Shown one piece after another: positions 16,741-24,327 of a DNA stretch of 39,560 bases. The stretch comes from CAZCAC01 sp964496575 (lineage in GTDB: Bacteria; Planctomycetota; UBA1135; GCA-002686595): contig CAZCAC010000082.1 of assembly GCA_964496575.1 (NCBI GenBank), forward strand, positions 1-39,560. The letters run 5' to 3'. The stretch's first letter is position 1; each line of letters starts with the position of its first letter. The notes under the pieces were generated by a model. That model saw only the letters and a program-made list of their open reading frames with translations. It was not told the origin of the DNA and did not search any database. A program made the translations under genes and the position numbers.

Positions 16741-16765
16741 TCGCTTCCTCGAGCGTCGCGAGAGC

Positions 16766-17365
16766 TCAGCTGAACACCGGGTCCTTCATCAGCTTGCGCT
16801 CACACTCCGGACACAACCCGTGCGAGCACTCCGCCTCGGAGTGGTCGCGGAGGTAGGCCTCGAGCTGGCTCCAGCGACCCGACTCGTCGCGGATCTTCTT
16901 GCACGAAGCGCAGACCTGGAGCAGCCCGCTCAGCGTGCGCAGCTTCTCGGTGGCCTCCTTCAGCTGGACCTCCATCTTCCAGCGGTACAGCGCGATCCGG
17001 ATCACCGTGTAGAGCTCGCGCTCGTCGAAGGGCTTCAGCAGGAAGCCCAGCGGCTCGGTGACCTCGGCGCGGGAGAGGGTCTCCTCGTCGGAAGAGGCGG
17101 TCAGGTAGACCGAAGGGATGCCGAAGCGCTGCCGGATCTCGTTGGCCGCGGTGATCCCGTCGCGCCGCCCGGCCAGGGTGATGTCCATCAGACACAGGTC
17201 CGGGGGGTCCAGCTCGACGGCGGCGATCGCGCGACCGGCGGTGTCGGCGATGCCGGTCACGGTGAAGCCGAGAGAGTGGAGCACCAGCGCCAGATCGCGA
17301 GCGATTCGCTCCTCATCCTCCACGACGAGGATCCTGCCGGTCCTCGATTCGTCTTTCGTTTCCAT
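16766..17365 (-). CDS. Response regulator with C-terminal Cys/His cluster
   Basis: A 199-residue regulator with an N-terminal receiver domain (about 10-125): acidic pair Glu16/Asp17, phospho-acceptor Asp61 (LMDITL), Lys111 (LLKPFD). A coiled linker (about 128-148) leads to a short C-terminal domain with CASCKK (Cys152, Cys155) and CSHGLCPEC (Cys180, His182, Cys185, Cys188). This CxxC...SHGxCPxC pattern recurs at the end of many bacterial PAS/receiver proteins and probably binds zinc or another metal. It has no DNA-binding domain, so output is likely by protein contact. No kinase is adjacent. ATG 17365 was chosen over the upstream in-frame start because the receiver begins right after it. Confidence 0.9.
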   Translation of the reverse strand: METKDESRTGRILVVEDEERIARDLALVLHSLGFTVTGIADTAGRAIAAVELDPPDLCLMDITLAGRRDGITAANEIRQRFGIPSVYLTASSDEETLSRAEVTEPLGFLLKPFDERELYTVIRIALYRWKMEVQLKEATEKLRTLSGLLQVCASCKKIRDESGRWSQLEAYLRDHSEAECSHGLCPECERKLMKDPVFS

Positions 17366-17445
17366 GCCGGAGAGCTTGCCTCTTTCGGGAGGCGATTTCG
17401 ACCACCAGTTGATTCCAGGTCGGGACCTTCCCACGATCGGAAGAC

Positions 17446-17488
17446 CCACCCCGCTTCCCGGGGCTCGGCGCTCCGGGAAGCGGGGTGG
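17446..17488 (-). terminator. Strong hairpin after the 830-residue protein gene
   Basis: A perfect 16-bp inverted repeat (17446-17461 and 17473-17488; arms begin CCACCCCGCTTC and CCGGGAAGCGGG) with an 11-nt loop lies 33 nt past the stop of the large secreted protein gene and before the response regulator start. It is the strongest stem in the window. The minus-strand sequence after it (GTCTTCC) has no real T-run, so it may act as a Rho-independent-like or processing hairpin. Confidence 0.65.
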
Positions 17489-17521
17489 CAGGTGGACCGG
17501 ATCAGGCGGCAGCTCCGCGGG

Positions 17522-20014
17522 TCACGGACAGACGGTGAGGTTGACCGCGTCCGAGAGGTTGAACTGGGCCCCTCCACCGGCGGGGTCGCGATACCACGCC
17601 TGGGCGTTCCACACGTCACCGGGCAGCCACATCCCCAGGCCACCGCCGGTACCGGCGGGCGGCTGGGTGTAGTCGACCTTCATCACCGCGAAGCCGAACA
17701 TGTCGGCCTTGAACGGCTTGAAGCGGAAGATGCCCACTCCGCCGGCGTTGACGCAGCGGTAGCCGTTGCCGAAGACGGTCTGGGTCTGGCCCGCGCCGTA
17801 GTAGAACATGAGGAACTGGTCCGGCGGGAGGTCACTGGCAATCAGGTTGAAGTCGTCCGCGGCCAGGCTCGGGGTTCCCGTCCAGGAAATCAGCGCACCA
17901 GGCCCGGCCGAGTTCGGCGAGGTCATGCAGTACGTGGTCGGATCGTCGCAGCCCGACCCCTCGAAGGCCAGCTCGGCTACGTGGGTCCCCCACTTGTTGC
18001 TGTTGCGACCGACCCCCTGGATCGTCCACAGGGTCTCGCTGTCGCTCGGATCGAGGGTGCTGACGCTGTAGTCACCCCAGCGATTGCGGCCGTAGCCGTC
18101 GACGTGGTTGATCGAGCCCGTCCCGGCCTCGTACAGGACCGGGGGCGCCATCTCTCCGGCGGGATCGCTGGAGAGCCGGCCGGTGAAATAGGCGCTGGCG
18201 TACTGGCTCGAATTCGAGCCGGTGAAGCCCAGCACGATGTCCCCGGCGGCGTTGGCGGCGATGCCGGGGAAGTAGTAGTGGAGGCTGGTGTCGCCGACGG
18301 TCCCCATCTGCACCAGACTGGGACCGCTGGCGTTGATCTCGTACCAGCGACAGGCCGCCCGGTTGTTGTACCGCACGCAGTGGGCGGTGTAGATCGAGCC
18401 GTCGATGTAGCACGCGTTCATCAGCCGGTCGTCGACGGTGTTGAGGGCGGGGGAGCTCCCCAGCGCCGGCGCGTTCGGCGGGTCGGTGTGCGTCCCCACG
18501 GTGACGTAGCCGACGGTCGTCAAGGTCGGGCTGGTCAGCGGACCCGCCAGGCGGCGGACGCGGATCCGGTTCGTGCTGTTGACCGAGACGAGGTACTCGT
18601 AGCTGGATGTGCCGTAGGTCTGGCAGGGCTGGATCGCCCCTTCCCAGGCGAGGTTCCGGAACGCGGTGACGGTTCCGAGGCTGCCGGAGAGCAGCGGCGC
18701 CTTGTCGATGGCGAGGAGGGTCATCCCGCTGCCGCCGACCATGTAGGCCGAGGTGTAGATCCCCAGGGCGTCGACCCCGAGCGTCGGGTAGTCGGGCCAG
18801 CGGCCGGCGTCGGCTCCCGCCGAGATGATGATGTTGGTCTTGAACCAGCTCCCCAGCGCGTTGGCGGAGCTGGAGACGGCGAGGTAGATCCGGTTGCTGA
18901 AGTTGGTCACCATCACGATCCAGCGACCGCTGTCGTGATCGAAGAGCACGCGCGGGTCACCGCTGGAGCCCGGCAGGAAGGAGCTCAGCTTCTGGCCGCT
19001 GAGCTTGGAACCGGAGCTCTTGTCGTAGACGGCGAGGACGGAGTTGACCACCTCGCAGAACTGGGTCGTTCCCACCGCGCCGTGGCAGTCGGAGGGAATG
19101 TAGCTGGAGCCGTTGTCGCCCAGCGAGAGCGCCTGGAAGTCGGACTGAAGGGCCGGCGCGGTGGCCGCACGAGCCGCGTAGCTCGCACCGTACTCCTCCT
19201 CGACCGGTCCCTCGTCGCGCGGCACGGGGCGCCGGGGGGCGTGAATGACCCCGTCCTCGAAACCGCGACCCTGCTCCCACTCGAGACCGGCGTAGCCGCT
19301 GCCGGTGAGCTTGTGGTGGTACGGAAGGTCCTCGAAGTCGAGAACCACCTCTTCACGCTCGAGCTGGGTGCCGACGGGCAACCGGGTGAAGGACAGGTCG
19401 TCGATGTTGAACCACCCGGCCTGCCCGGCCGCGGGCTGAGCCTCGAAGACCACCCGGTCGATCCCGGCGAGGTCGATGGCGAACCAGTCCGAGGTGTCGT
19501 CGACGTCGTCGAACCACTCGGTGCGCCCGATCTCGACGCCGCCGAAGAAGCCGATGGCCCGCACGGCAGGGGCCGAGGCCTCGGCGCCGCGAACGCCGCT
19601 GACCCAGACGCCGGAGAGCTCGACCGTGCCGCGGAAGCCGATGCCGAGGCTCGGATCGCCCCACTTGTTCATCACCAGCTTGGTCCCCGAGTGCGGGAAG
19701 TGGGAGGCACCGCGGGAGGGCACCTGCCAGTAGCCGGGGCGGCCGTTCCGGAACTTGGGGTTCGAGGGCGGACCGGGGGGCGCGGCCGCCTCGCGACGCA
19801 GACCCTCGTCCCAGCTCTCGACCACCCCCTCGCCGAGGAGCGAGGCGTCGAGCTTCTCGCCCGGGTGGACCTCGTACCCGGGATTCTGGACCTCGGGGGT
19901 GGTGAGGGGCCCGGCCTGAGGGGCCGGAACGGTGTTCGTCTGCGGGATCGCGGCCAGTGGCGCCGCGAGCCCCAGGGAGGCCAGGAAGACGATGGCAGGG
20001 TGGGGATATCGCAT
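17522..20014 (-). CDS. Large secreted protein, propeller core and shared C-terminal domain
   Basis: An exported protein of about 830 residues, paralogous in its core and C-terminus to the protein at 7816-10830. It opens with a signal peptide (YPHPAIVFLASLGLAAPLAA). Residues about 120-255 look like a beta-sandwich module (VELSGVWVSGVRG ... GIDRVVFEAQPAAGQAGW ... NIDDLSFTRLP), similar to extracellular carbohydrate-binding-like modules. Residues about 300-690 carry the propeller-like region (DCHGAVGTTQFCEVVNSVLAVY, LFDHDSGRWIVMVTN, ACYIDGSIYTAHCVRYNN). The last 125 residues (TYCMTSPNSAGPGALISW to LTVCP) are the shared C-terminal domain. The start at 20014 has only a weak ribosome site. A giant plus-strand frame overlapping this gene is its antisense. 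Function is unknown, probably cell-surface. Confidence 0.88.
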   Translation of the reverse strand: MRYPHPAIVFLASLGLAAPLAAIPQTNTVPAPQAGPLTTPEVQNPGYEVHPGEKLDASLLGEGVVESWDEGLRREAAAPPGPPSNPKFRNGRPGYWQVPSRGASHFPHSGTKLVMNKWGDPSLGIGFRGTVELSGVWVSGVRGAEASAPAVRAIGFFGGVEIGRTEWFDDVDDTSDWFAIDLAGIDRVVFEAQPAAGQAGWFNIDDLSFTRLPVGTQLEREEVVLDFEDLPYHHKLTGSGYAGLEWEQGRGFEDGVIHAPRRPVPRDEGPVEEEYGASYAARAATAPALQSDFQALSLGDNGSSYIPSDCHGAVGTTQFCEVVNSVLAVYDKSSGSKLSGQKLSSFLPGSSGDPRVLFDHDSGRWIVMVTNFSNRIYLAVSSSANALGSWFKTNIIISAGADAGRWPDYPTLGVDALGIYTSAYMVGGSGMTLLAIDKAPLLSGSLGTVTAFRNLAWEGAIQPCQTYGTSSYEYLVSVNSTNRIRVRRLAGPLTSPTLTTVGYVTVGTHTDPPNAPALGSSPALNTVDDRLMNACYIDGSIYTAHCVRYNNRAACRWYEINASGPSLVQMGTVGDTSLHYYFPGIAANAAGDIVLGFTGSNSSQYASAYFTGRLSSDPAGEMAPPVLYEAGTGSINHVDGYGRNRWGDYSVSTLDPSDSETLWTIQGVGRNSNKWGTHVAELAFEGSGCDDPTTYCMTSPNSAGPGALISWTGTPSLAADDFNLIASDLPPDQFLMFYYGAGQTQTVFGNGYRCVNAGGVGIFRFKPFKADMFGFAVMKVDYTQPPAGTGGGLGMWLPGDVWNAQAWYRDPAGGGAQFNLSDAVNLTVCP

Positions 20015-20829
20015 GGGGATCTCTCGGATCGAAGGAGTGAGGACGGCAGGGCGGGGTCGAAGCCCTGAGGTTGGATGGCGCGGGCAGGGCGGAAGTTCGC
20101 CCAGAGACGGATTAACAGCCCCGTGAGGGGCACTCCAGGCCACTTCCCGAGCGGTTCCGCACCAACCGAGGCCGGCCGGCTCCCGACCGGCTCGACTCCG
20201 GGCTACATCGCAACTTTCTAGACAGAATCGGTGGGGCGGGTCGAGAATCGACGAGTCGGAAGGAGCCGCCGGCAGGAGCAGGGGGAAGGGACCGGGGGAA
20301 GGTCAAGAGCCCCGGGATCTGGAGATCGCCCCGCCCCTCCGCGGAGACCCCGCACCGCGAGTCGGACCCGCCCCGACGAGCAACCACTATCACCGCAGGC
20401 CGTCCCCCGCCACGGCGACCGTTTTTTTCGGACACCCGTGGCCTCGGCGGCCTGACCCTCAGCAGCCCGAGAATCGAGAATGAGACGAATCACCGATTTG
20501 GGTAACCCCCATCGGGGCTCGCCGGAATCCCCCAGCCGGCCAACGATTTCTCGGATTCTGGCCCCGACCTGTCGCTCTCCCCGGACTCGATCCAGCCGGG
20601 CGAGAACTCCACTCACCTCGCGGCGATACCCCCAACCGCGCCCTCGGATTCGGAGGCATTGGTAGCGATGAGGACTTGAACTCATCGCGTCAGGTTCTTT
20701 TTCTTTCACTCACTGGAGAAGCGGAGCTGCTGTCGGAGCCCACCGATCCCACTCCCGCTCTCCCTCCAGGCAATCTCACCGCTCGCGACCTGGCCCGACG
20801 TGGTCGCATGACAAGGGACTCTTTTGACT
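20015..20829. other. Divergent 815-bp intergenic region
   Basis: This region lies between the divergent starts of the secreted protein gene (minus) and the McrB-like gene (plus). The small open frames here lack family resemblance and ribosome sites. It contains a short stem GCCGT (20399-20403) / ACGGC (20412-20416) followed by seven T residues (20422-20428), which could end an unannotated plus-strand RNA, and a pyrimidine-rich stretch near 20690-20710. It must hold promoters for both flanking genes, but none is obvious. Confidence 0.5.
20399..20428 (+). terminator. Possible intrinsic terminator in the intergenic region
   Basis: A 5-bp stem (GCCGT / ACGGC, 8-nt loop) is followed by GACCG and T7. 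No plus-strand gene is seen upstream, so if real it would end a small RNA starting in 20015-20398. The short stem makes this weak. Confidence 0.25.
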
Positions 20830-22608
20830 ATGACCTTCGAGATCGTTCCCGGTAACGCCCTCGGTTGTAGGACCAACGCGCACCGGCATGGATGGGACGG
20901 TTCCATCTGCGACGATGCAGCCGAATGGGCCTGCGGAATCGAAGCGGACTTCCGGTCGAAGTACTGCCAGAACGAGATCCCTCGCTGTTTTCACCTGCAC
21001 CTGTTCGACGAAGAGGATCCGCACCTGGTGATCCCCGACAGCGGGGTCGGTTGGGTCCTCGGACGGACCCCCACCGCGTTCGACGACCAGATCCTCCTGA
21101 TCTGGGCTCCGCAAGCGGAGGAGCCGCGGGGGCTGGTCTCCGGCCGCCCGGCGGGTTCCTTCATGGCCGGCGCCTACCGGATCGGAAACGTCGAACGAGT
21201 CGAGCAGCGCAACCACGTCGAGTGGAAGATCCGCCCTCACGACGACGGCTGGGCCTACCTCGGCGGCCTCGACCTCCAGGCGCCGCGCTTCATCCACCTC
21301 GGCGGCCCCTACATCAAGCAGGTGGAGGCGAACGCGGTGGTCACCCTCTTCGAGACGGGGCGCGAGGCGGGAGCGGAGCTGAACGAGGTGTGGACCGAGG
21401 CCGAGCGGGATCGGCTGGAGAACTTCTGCAACAACCTGGCGGAGTGGCAGAAGATCGCCGAGGAGCGCGCCAGCAAGTTGATGGGCATCCCCAAGCGACC
21501 GATGCCCAAGACCCGCGGCCAGAAGGGCGAGGGGGCCAAGGCGGGCGGCGGGCCGGGGCGCAAGGCCGACGAGGACGGCCCCGAGCTGCGGCAACGGACC
21601 ATCCCCACCCCGCCGAAGGTCCAGCGCCCGGACCCGCCGGACACCTTCCCGCTGATCGAGGAGAGCAAGCGCGAGGCGATTCGCCTCGCCCACGGCGAGG
21701 AGACCCTGGCCGCGCTCTCCGCCGCGGAAAAGACCCGTCCCCTCCTGATCCTGCGCGGCCTGCCCGGGGTCGGGAAGAGCCACTTGGCCCTGGAGCTGAT
21801 CGACGATCCGAACCGCCAGCGCACCCTGATCGTGCCCGTTTCCCCCCTCTGGCGGGGGCGCGAGGACCTGCTCGGGCGGACCAACCGGGCGCGGCAGCAG
21901 TTCGAACCGACCGGCTTCACCAACTTCATGCGGGCGGCCCACCTCGCCTGGCTGGAGGGGGACTACTCGACGCGCCTGGTGGTCTTCGAGCACTTCGACC
22001 TCGCTCCCCCCGAGGCGTGGCTGTCGGAGATCCTCCTGCGCGCGAGCTACCCGCTCGAGCCGAACCGCGACCGTACCATCCACTTCGAGGCGGAGTCCGT
22101 CCGCGGCTGGGAGGGCCCCTCGCGCACCCGGCTGTTCCTCCCCCCCACGGTGCACTTCGTGGCGACGGTCGACGAGCCGGTCCGCGCCGAGGCCTTCTCG
22201 CCGCGCCTGCTCGATGCGGCGGCCGTGGTGCGCGTCTCGATGACCCCGGCCCGAGCCCTGGAGCTCGCCGAGGTGAAGCTGGAGAAGGCGCAGCTCGAGG
22301 TGATCGAGACGCTGGACGAGGCGCTGCGCGACCTCGCCATCTCCTTCTCGCTGACCGAGGCGCACGGTCTCGGCTCCTTGCTCGGGGAAGAGGAGAAGCT
22401 CGAGCTGGAGGGGTGGAAGGCGATCGACCTGATCCTCGGCCAGGGCATCCTCGCCAAGCTGGAGATGCTCGAGACCGACTCGGTCGAGGAGCGCGCCCAC
22501 CTGGCGCTCTCCGAGTGGTGCCAGTCCAACGAGGACGAGCTGCCCGGCTCCGCCGGGGGGATCCGGAAGTGGCTGGAGAAAGGCGGCCGGCTGGGCGTGA
22601 CGAGCTAG
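20830..22608 (+). CDS. McrB-like P-loop NTPase with eroded catalytic motifs
   Basis: A protein of about 592 residues (numbered here from an upstream in-frame TTG at 20824; ATG is 20830). The C-terminal half is an AAA+ domain most like the McrB / dynein-related group: Walker A GLPGVGKS (312-319), the McrB-type loop WRGREDLLGRTNR (343-355), EPTGFTNFMRAAHLAWLEG, then VVFEHFDLAPPEAW. By eye, the Walker B of McrB proteins (VVLDEMNLA) is replaced by VVFEHFDLA, and the DRA arginine position reads LLDAA, so hydrolysis may be lost or altered. The N-terminal 200 residues hold Cys15, 29, 37, 48 and 55 (GCRTNAHRHGWDGSIC, FRSKYC, PRCFHLHLF) and may be a ligand- or DNA-recognition module. A charged, disordered linker (220-275) joins the halves. 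No mcrC nuclease gene is present. Instead, a SMUG1-type glycosylase follows after 3 nt. Confidence 0.85.
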   Translation: MTFEIVPGNALGCRTNAHRHGWDGSICDDAAEWACGIEADFRSKYCQNEIPRCFHLHLFDEEDPHLVIPDSGVGWVLGRTPTAFDDQILLIWAPQAEEPRGLVSGRPAGSFMAGAYRIGNVERVEQRNHVEWKIRPHDDGWAYLGGLDLQAPRFIHLGGPYIKQVEANAVVTLFETGREAGAELNEVWTEAERDRLENFCNNLAEWQKIAEERASKLMGIPKRPMPKTRGQKGEGAKAGGGPGRKADEDGPELRQRTIPTPPKVQRPDPPDTFPLIEESKREAIRLAHGEETLAALSAAEKTRPLLILRGLPGVGKSHLALELIDDPNRQRTLIVPVSPLWRGREDLLGRTNRARQQFEPTGFTNFMRAAHLAWLEGDYSTRLVVFEHFDLAPPEAWLSEILLRASYPLEPNRDRTIHFEAESVRGWEGPSRTRLFLPPTVHFVATVDEPVRAEAFSPRLLDAAAVVRVSMTPARALELAEVKLEKAQLEVIETLDEALRDLAISFSLTEAHGLGSLLGEEEKLELEGWKAIDLILGQGILAKLEMLETDSVEERAHLALSEWCQSNEDELPGSAGGIRKWLEKGGRLGVTS

Positions 22609-22611
22609 CGG

Positions 22612-23361
22612 GTGACGCGCAAGTCGAGGTCGACGGAAGCGGGCATCGGCCCGGTCACGCTCGCGCGTGAGCTGTGCCGGGCGGTCGAGGGGTTGACCTT
22701 CGCCCCGCCGGTCACCCACGTCTACAACCCGCTCGTCTACGCGCGCGCTTCCCACGAGCGCTACCTCGAGCGCTTCGCTCGCCCCGGGATCGAGATCCTG
22801 TTCCTGGGGATGAACCCCGGTCCCTTCGGCATGGCGCAGACCGGCGTGCCCTTCGGTGAGGTGGCGGCGGTACGCGACTGGATCGGCATCGAGGAGGAGG
22901 TCGGGAAGCCGCCGGTCGAGCACGAGAAGCGCCCTGTCGAGGGCTTCGCCTGCGGGCGCAGCGAGGTCAGCGGCCGGCGCTTCTGGGGCTGGGCGAAGGA
23001 GCGCTTCGGTACTCCGGAGACCTTCTTCGACCGCTGCTTCGTCTGGAACTTCTGCCCGCTGGTCTTCCTCGAGGAGACCGGTCGCAACCGCACCCCCGAC
23101 AAGCTGCCCGCGGCGGAGCGGGCGCCGCTCTTCGAGGCCTGCGAGAACACCCTGCGCGAGCTGGTCGGGCTTCTCGGGCCGGAGCGGGTGATCGGCGTGG
23201 GGCGCTTCGCCGAGGCGCGAGCCGCGGCCGCGCTGGAGGGGACCGGGCTCGAGATCGCCATCGGTACCATCCTGCACCCCAGCCCGGCGAGCCCGGCGGC
23301 CAATCGCGGGTGGGTGGAGCAGGTGGAGCGGCAGCTCTCGGAGATGGGCGTCCGCCTCTGA
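22612..23361 (+). CDS. SMUG1-type uracil-DNA glycosylase
   Basis: This enzyme removes uracil and oxidised pyrimidines (such as hydroxymethyluracil) from DNA, starting base excision repair. The 249-residue sequence is strikingly like vertebrate SMUG1: VYNPLVYA, LFLGMNPGPFGMAQTGVPFG (catalytic Asn68), EVAAVRDWIGI, EHEKRPVEGF, SEVSGRRFWGW, FVWNFCPLVFLE, GRNRTPDKLP and HPSPASPAANRGW (His222). All expected active-site residues are present, so it should be active. It begins with GTG 3 nt after the stop of the McrB-like gene, so the two are probably co-translated. SMUG1 occurs in scattered bacteria, including planctomycetes, as a plain repair enzyme; its coupling to an McrB-like NTPase is the unusual point. 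Confidence 0.95.
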   Translation: MTRKSRSTEAGIGPVTLARELCRAVEGLTFAPPVTHVYNPLVYARASHERYLERFARPGIEILFLGMNPGPFGMAQTGVPFGEVAAVRDWIGIEEEVGKPPVEHEKRPVEGFACGRSEVSGRRFWGWAKERFGTPETFFDRCFVWNFCPLVFLEETGRNRTPDKLPAAERAPLFEACENTLRELVGLLGPERVIGVGRFAEARAAAALEGTGLEIAIGTILHPSPASPAANRGWVEQVERQLSEMGVRL

Positions 23362-23427
23362 CTGACCTCGGGGCGGAAGGGGGGTAGACTCGGGCACCCG
23401 TCCGCGCCGTCCCTAGCCCCCTACGCC

Positions 23428-24327
23428 ATGACCACCACCGACCGCCGCACCCTGCTCAAGACCGCCGCTGCCGGAGCGATCGTCGCCGCGACCACCTCCG
23501 CCTCCCCCACCACGCTGCCGCGCCGCCGCAAGCTCAAGAAGGCGGTCAAGTACGGCATGATCGGCGAGGGGGACTCCGTGCTCGCGAAGTTCGAGCTCTT
23601 GAAGGAGCTCGGCTTCGACGGCGTCGAGCTCGACAGCCCGAGCGACCTCGACCTCGACGAGGTGCTCGAGGCGAAGCGGAAGACGGGGATCGAGATCCCC
23701 GGGGTGGTCGACTCGGTCCACTGGAAGCGCCCCTTCTCCTCGAACAGCGAGGACGAGCGAGCGCAGGGGCGCGCCGCGCTGGAGACCGCGCTGCGGGACT
23801 GTCGACGCGTCGGCGGGACGAGCGTGCTGGTCGTGCCGGCGGTGGTCGGGGCGCAGGTCGCCTACGACGACGCCTACCGCCGCTCGCAGGAGGAGATCGG
23901 TAAGCTGGTGCCGCTGGCCGAGGAGCTCGGCATCGACATCCTCTTCGAGAACGTCTGGAACAACTTCCTGCTGAGCCCGATGGAGGCCGCGCGCTACGTC
24001 GACGAGTTCGAGAGCGAGCGCGTCGGCTTCCACTTCGACGTCGGCAACATCGTGCTCTACGGCTGGCCGGAGCAGTGGATCCGCATCCTCGGCAAGCGGA
24101 TCCGGAAGCTCGACATCAAGGACTACAGCCGCAAGAAGCTGAACGACGAGGGCCGCTGGGCGGGTTTCGGCGTGCAGATCGGGGAAGGGGACGCGGGATG
24201 GCCCGCGGTGATGAAGGCGCTCGACGAGATCGGCTACGAGGGCTGGGGTGCCGCGGAGGTCAGCGGGGGCAAGCGCGATCGCCTGGCGCAGATCGCCGCC
24301 AACATGGACAAGGTGTTCGCGAGCTGA
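23428..24327 (+). CDS. Tat-exported TIM-barrel sugar isomerase/epimerase-like protein
   Basis: A 299-residue xylose-isomerase-like TIM-barrel protein with an N-terminal twin-arginine signal (TDRRTLLKTAAAGAIVAATT). Metal-binding-type segments are visible: GFDGVELDSPSD, TSVLVVPAVVG, ILFENVWNNFLLSP (Glu ligand), VGFHFDVGNIVLYG (His/Asp), KLDIKDYSRKK and WGAAEVSGG (Glu). Planctomycetes encode many such exported proteins beside DUF1080 and Gfo/Idh/MocA genes, and some family members act on 3-keto sugars as epimerases or lyases. The gene's stop overlaps the start of the ThuA-DUF1080 gene (TGATG), so they form one operon. The exact substrate is unknown. Confidence 0.92.
   Translation: MTTTDRRTLLKTAAAGAIVAATTSASPTTLPRRRKLKKAVKYGMIGEGDSVLAKFELLKELGFDGVELDSPSDLDLDEVLEAKRKTGIEIPGVVDSVHWKRPFSSNSEDERAQGRAALETALRDCRRVGGTSVLVVPAVVGAQVAYDDAYRRSQEEIGKLVPLAEELGIDILFENVWNNFLLSPMEAARYVDEFESERVGFHFDVGNIVLYGWPEQWIRILGKRIRKLDIKDYSRKKLNDEGRWAGFGVQIGEGDAGWPAVMKALDEIGYEGWGAAEVSGGKRDRLAQIAANMDKVFAS

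Noticed and set aside
16820..20068. 1082-residue plus-strand open frame
   Set aside because: Antisense of the response regulator and the 830-residue secreted protein, both of which have signal or catalytic motifs on the minus strand.
20218..20709. 163-residue minus-strand frame in the intergenic gap
   Set aside because: Arg/Gly/Pro-biased composition, no ribosome site and no recognisable pattern.
20776..23397. 873-residue minus-strand open frame
   Set aside because: Antisense of the McrB-like and SMUG1 genes, whose motifs are unambiguous.
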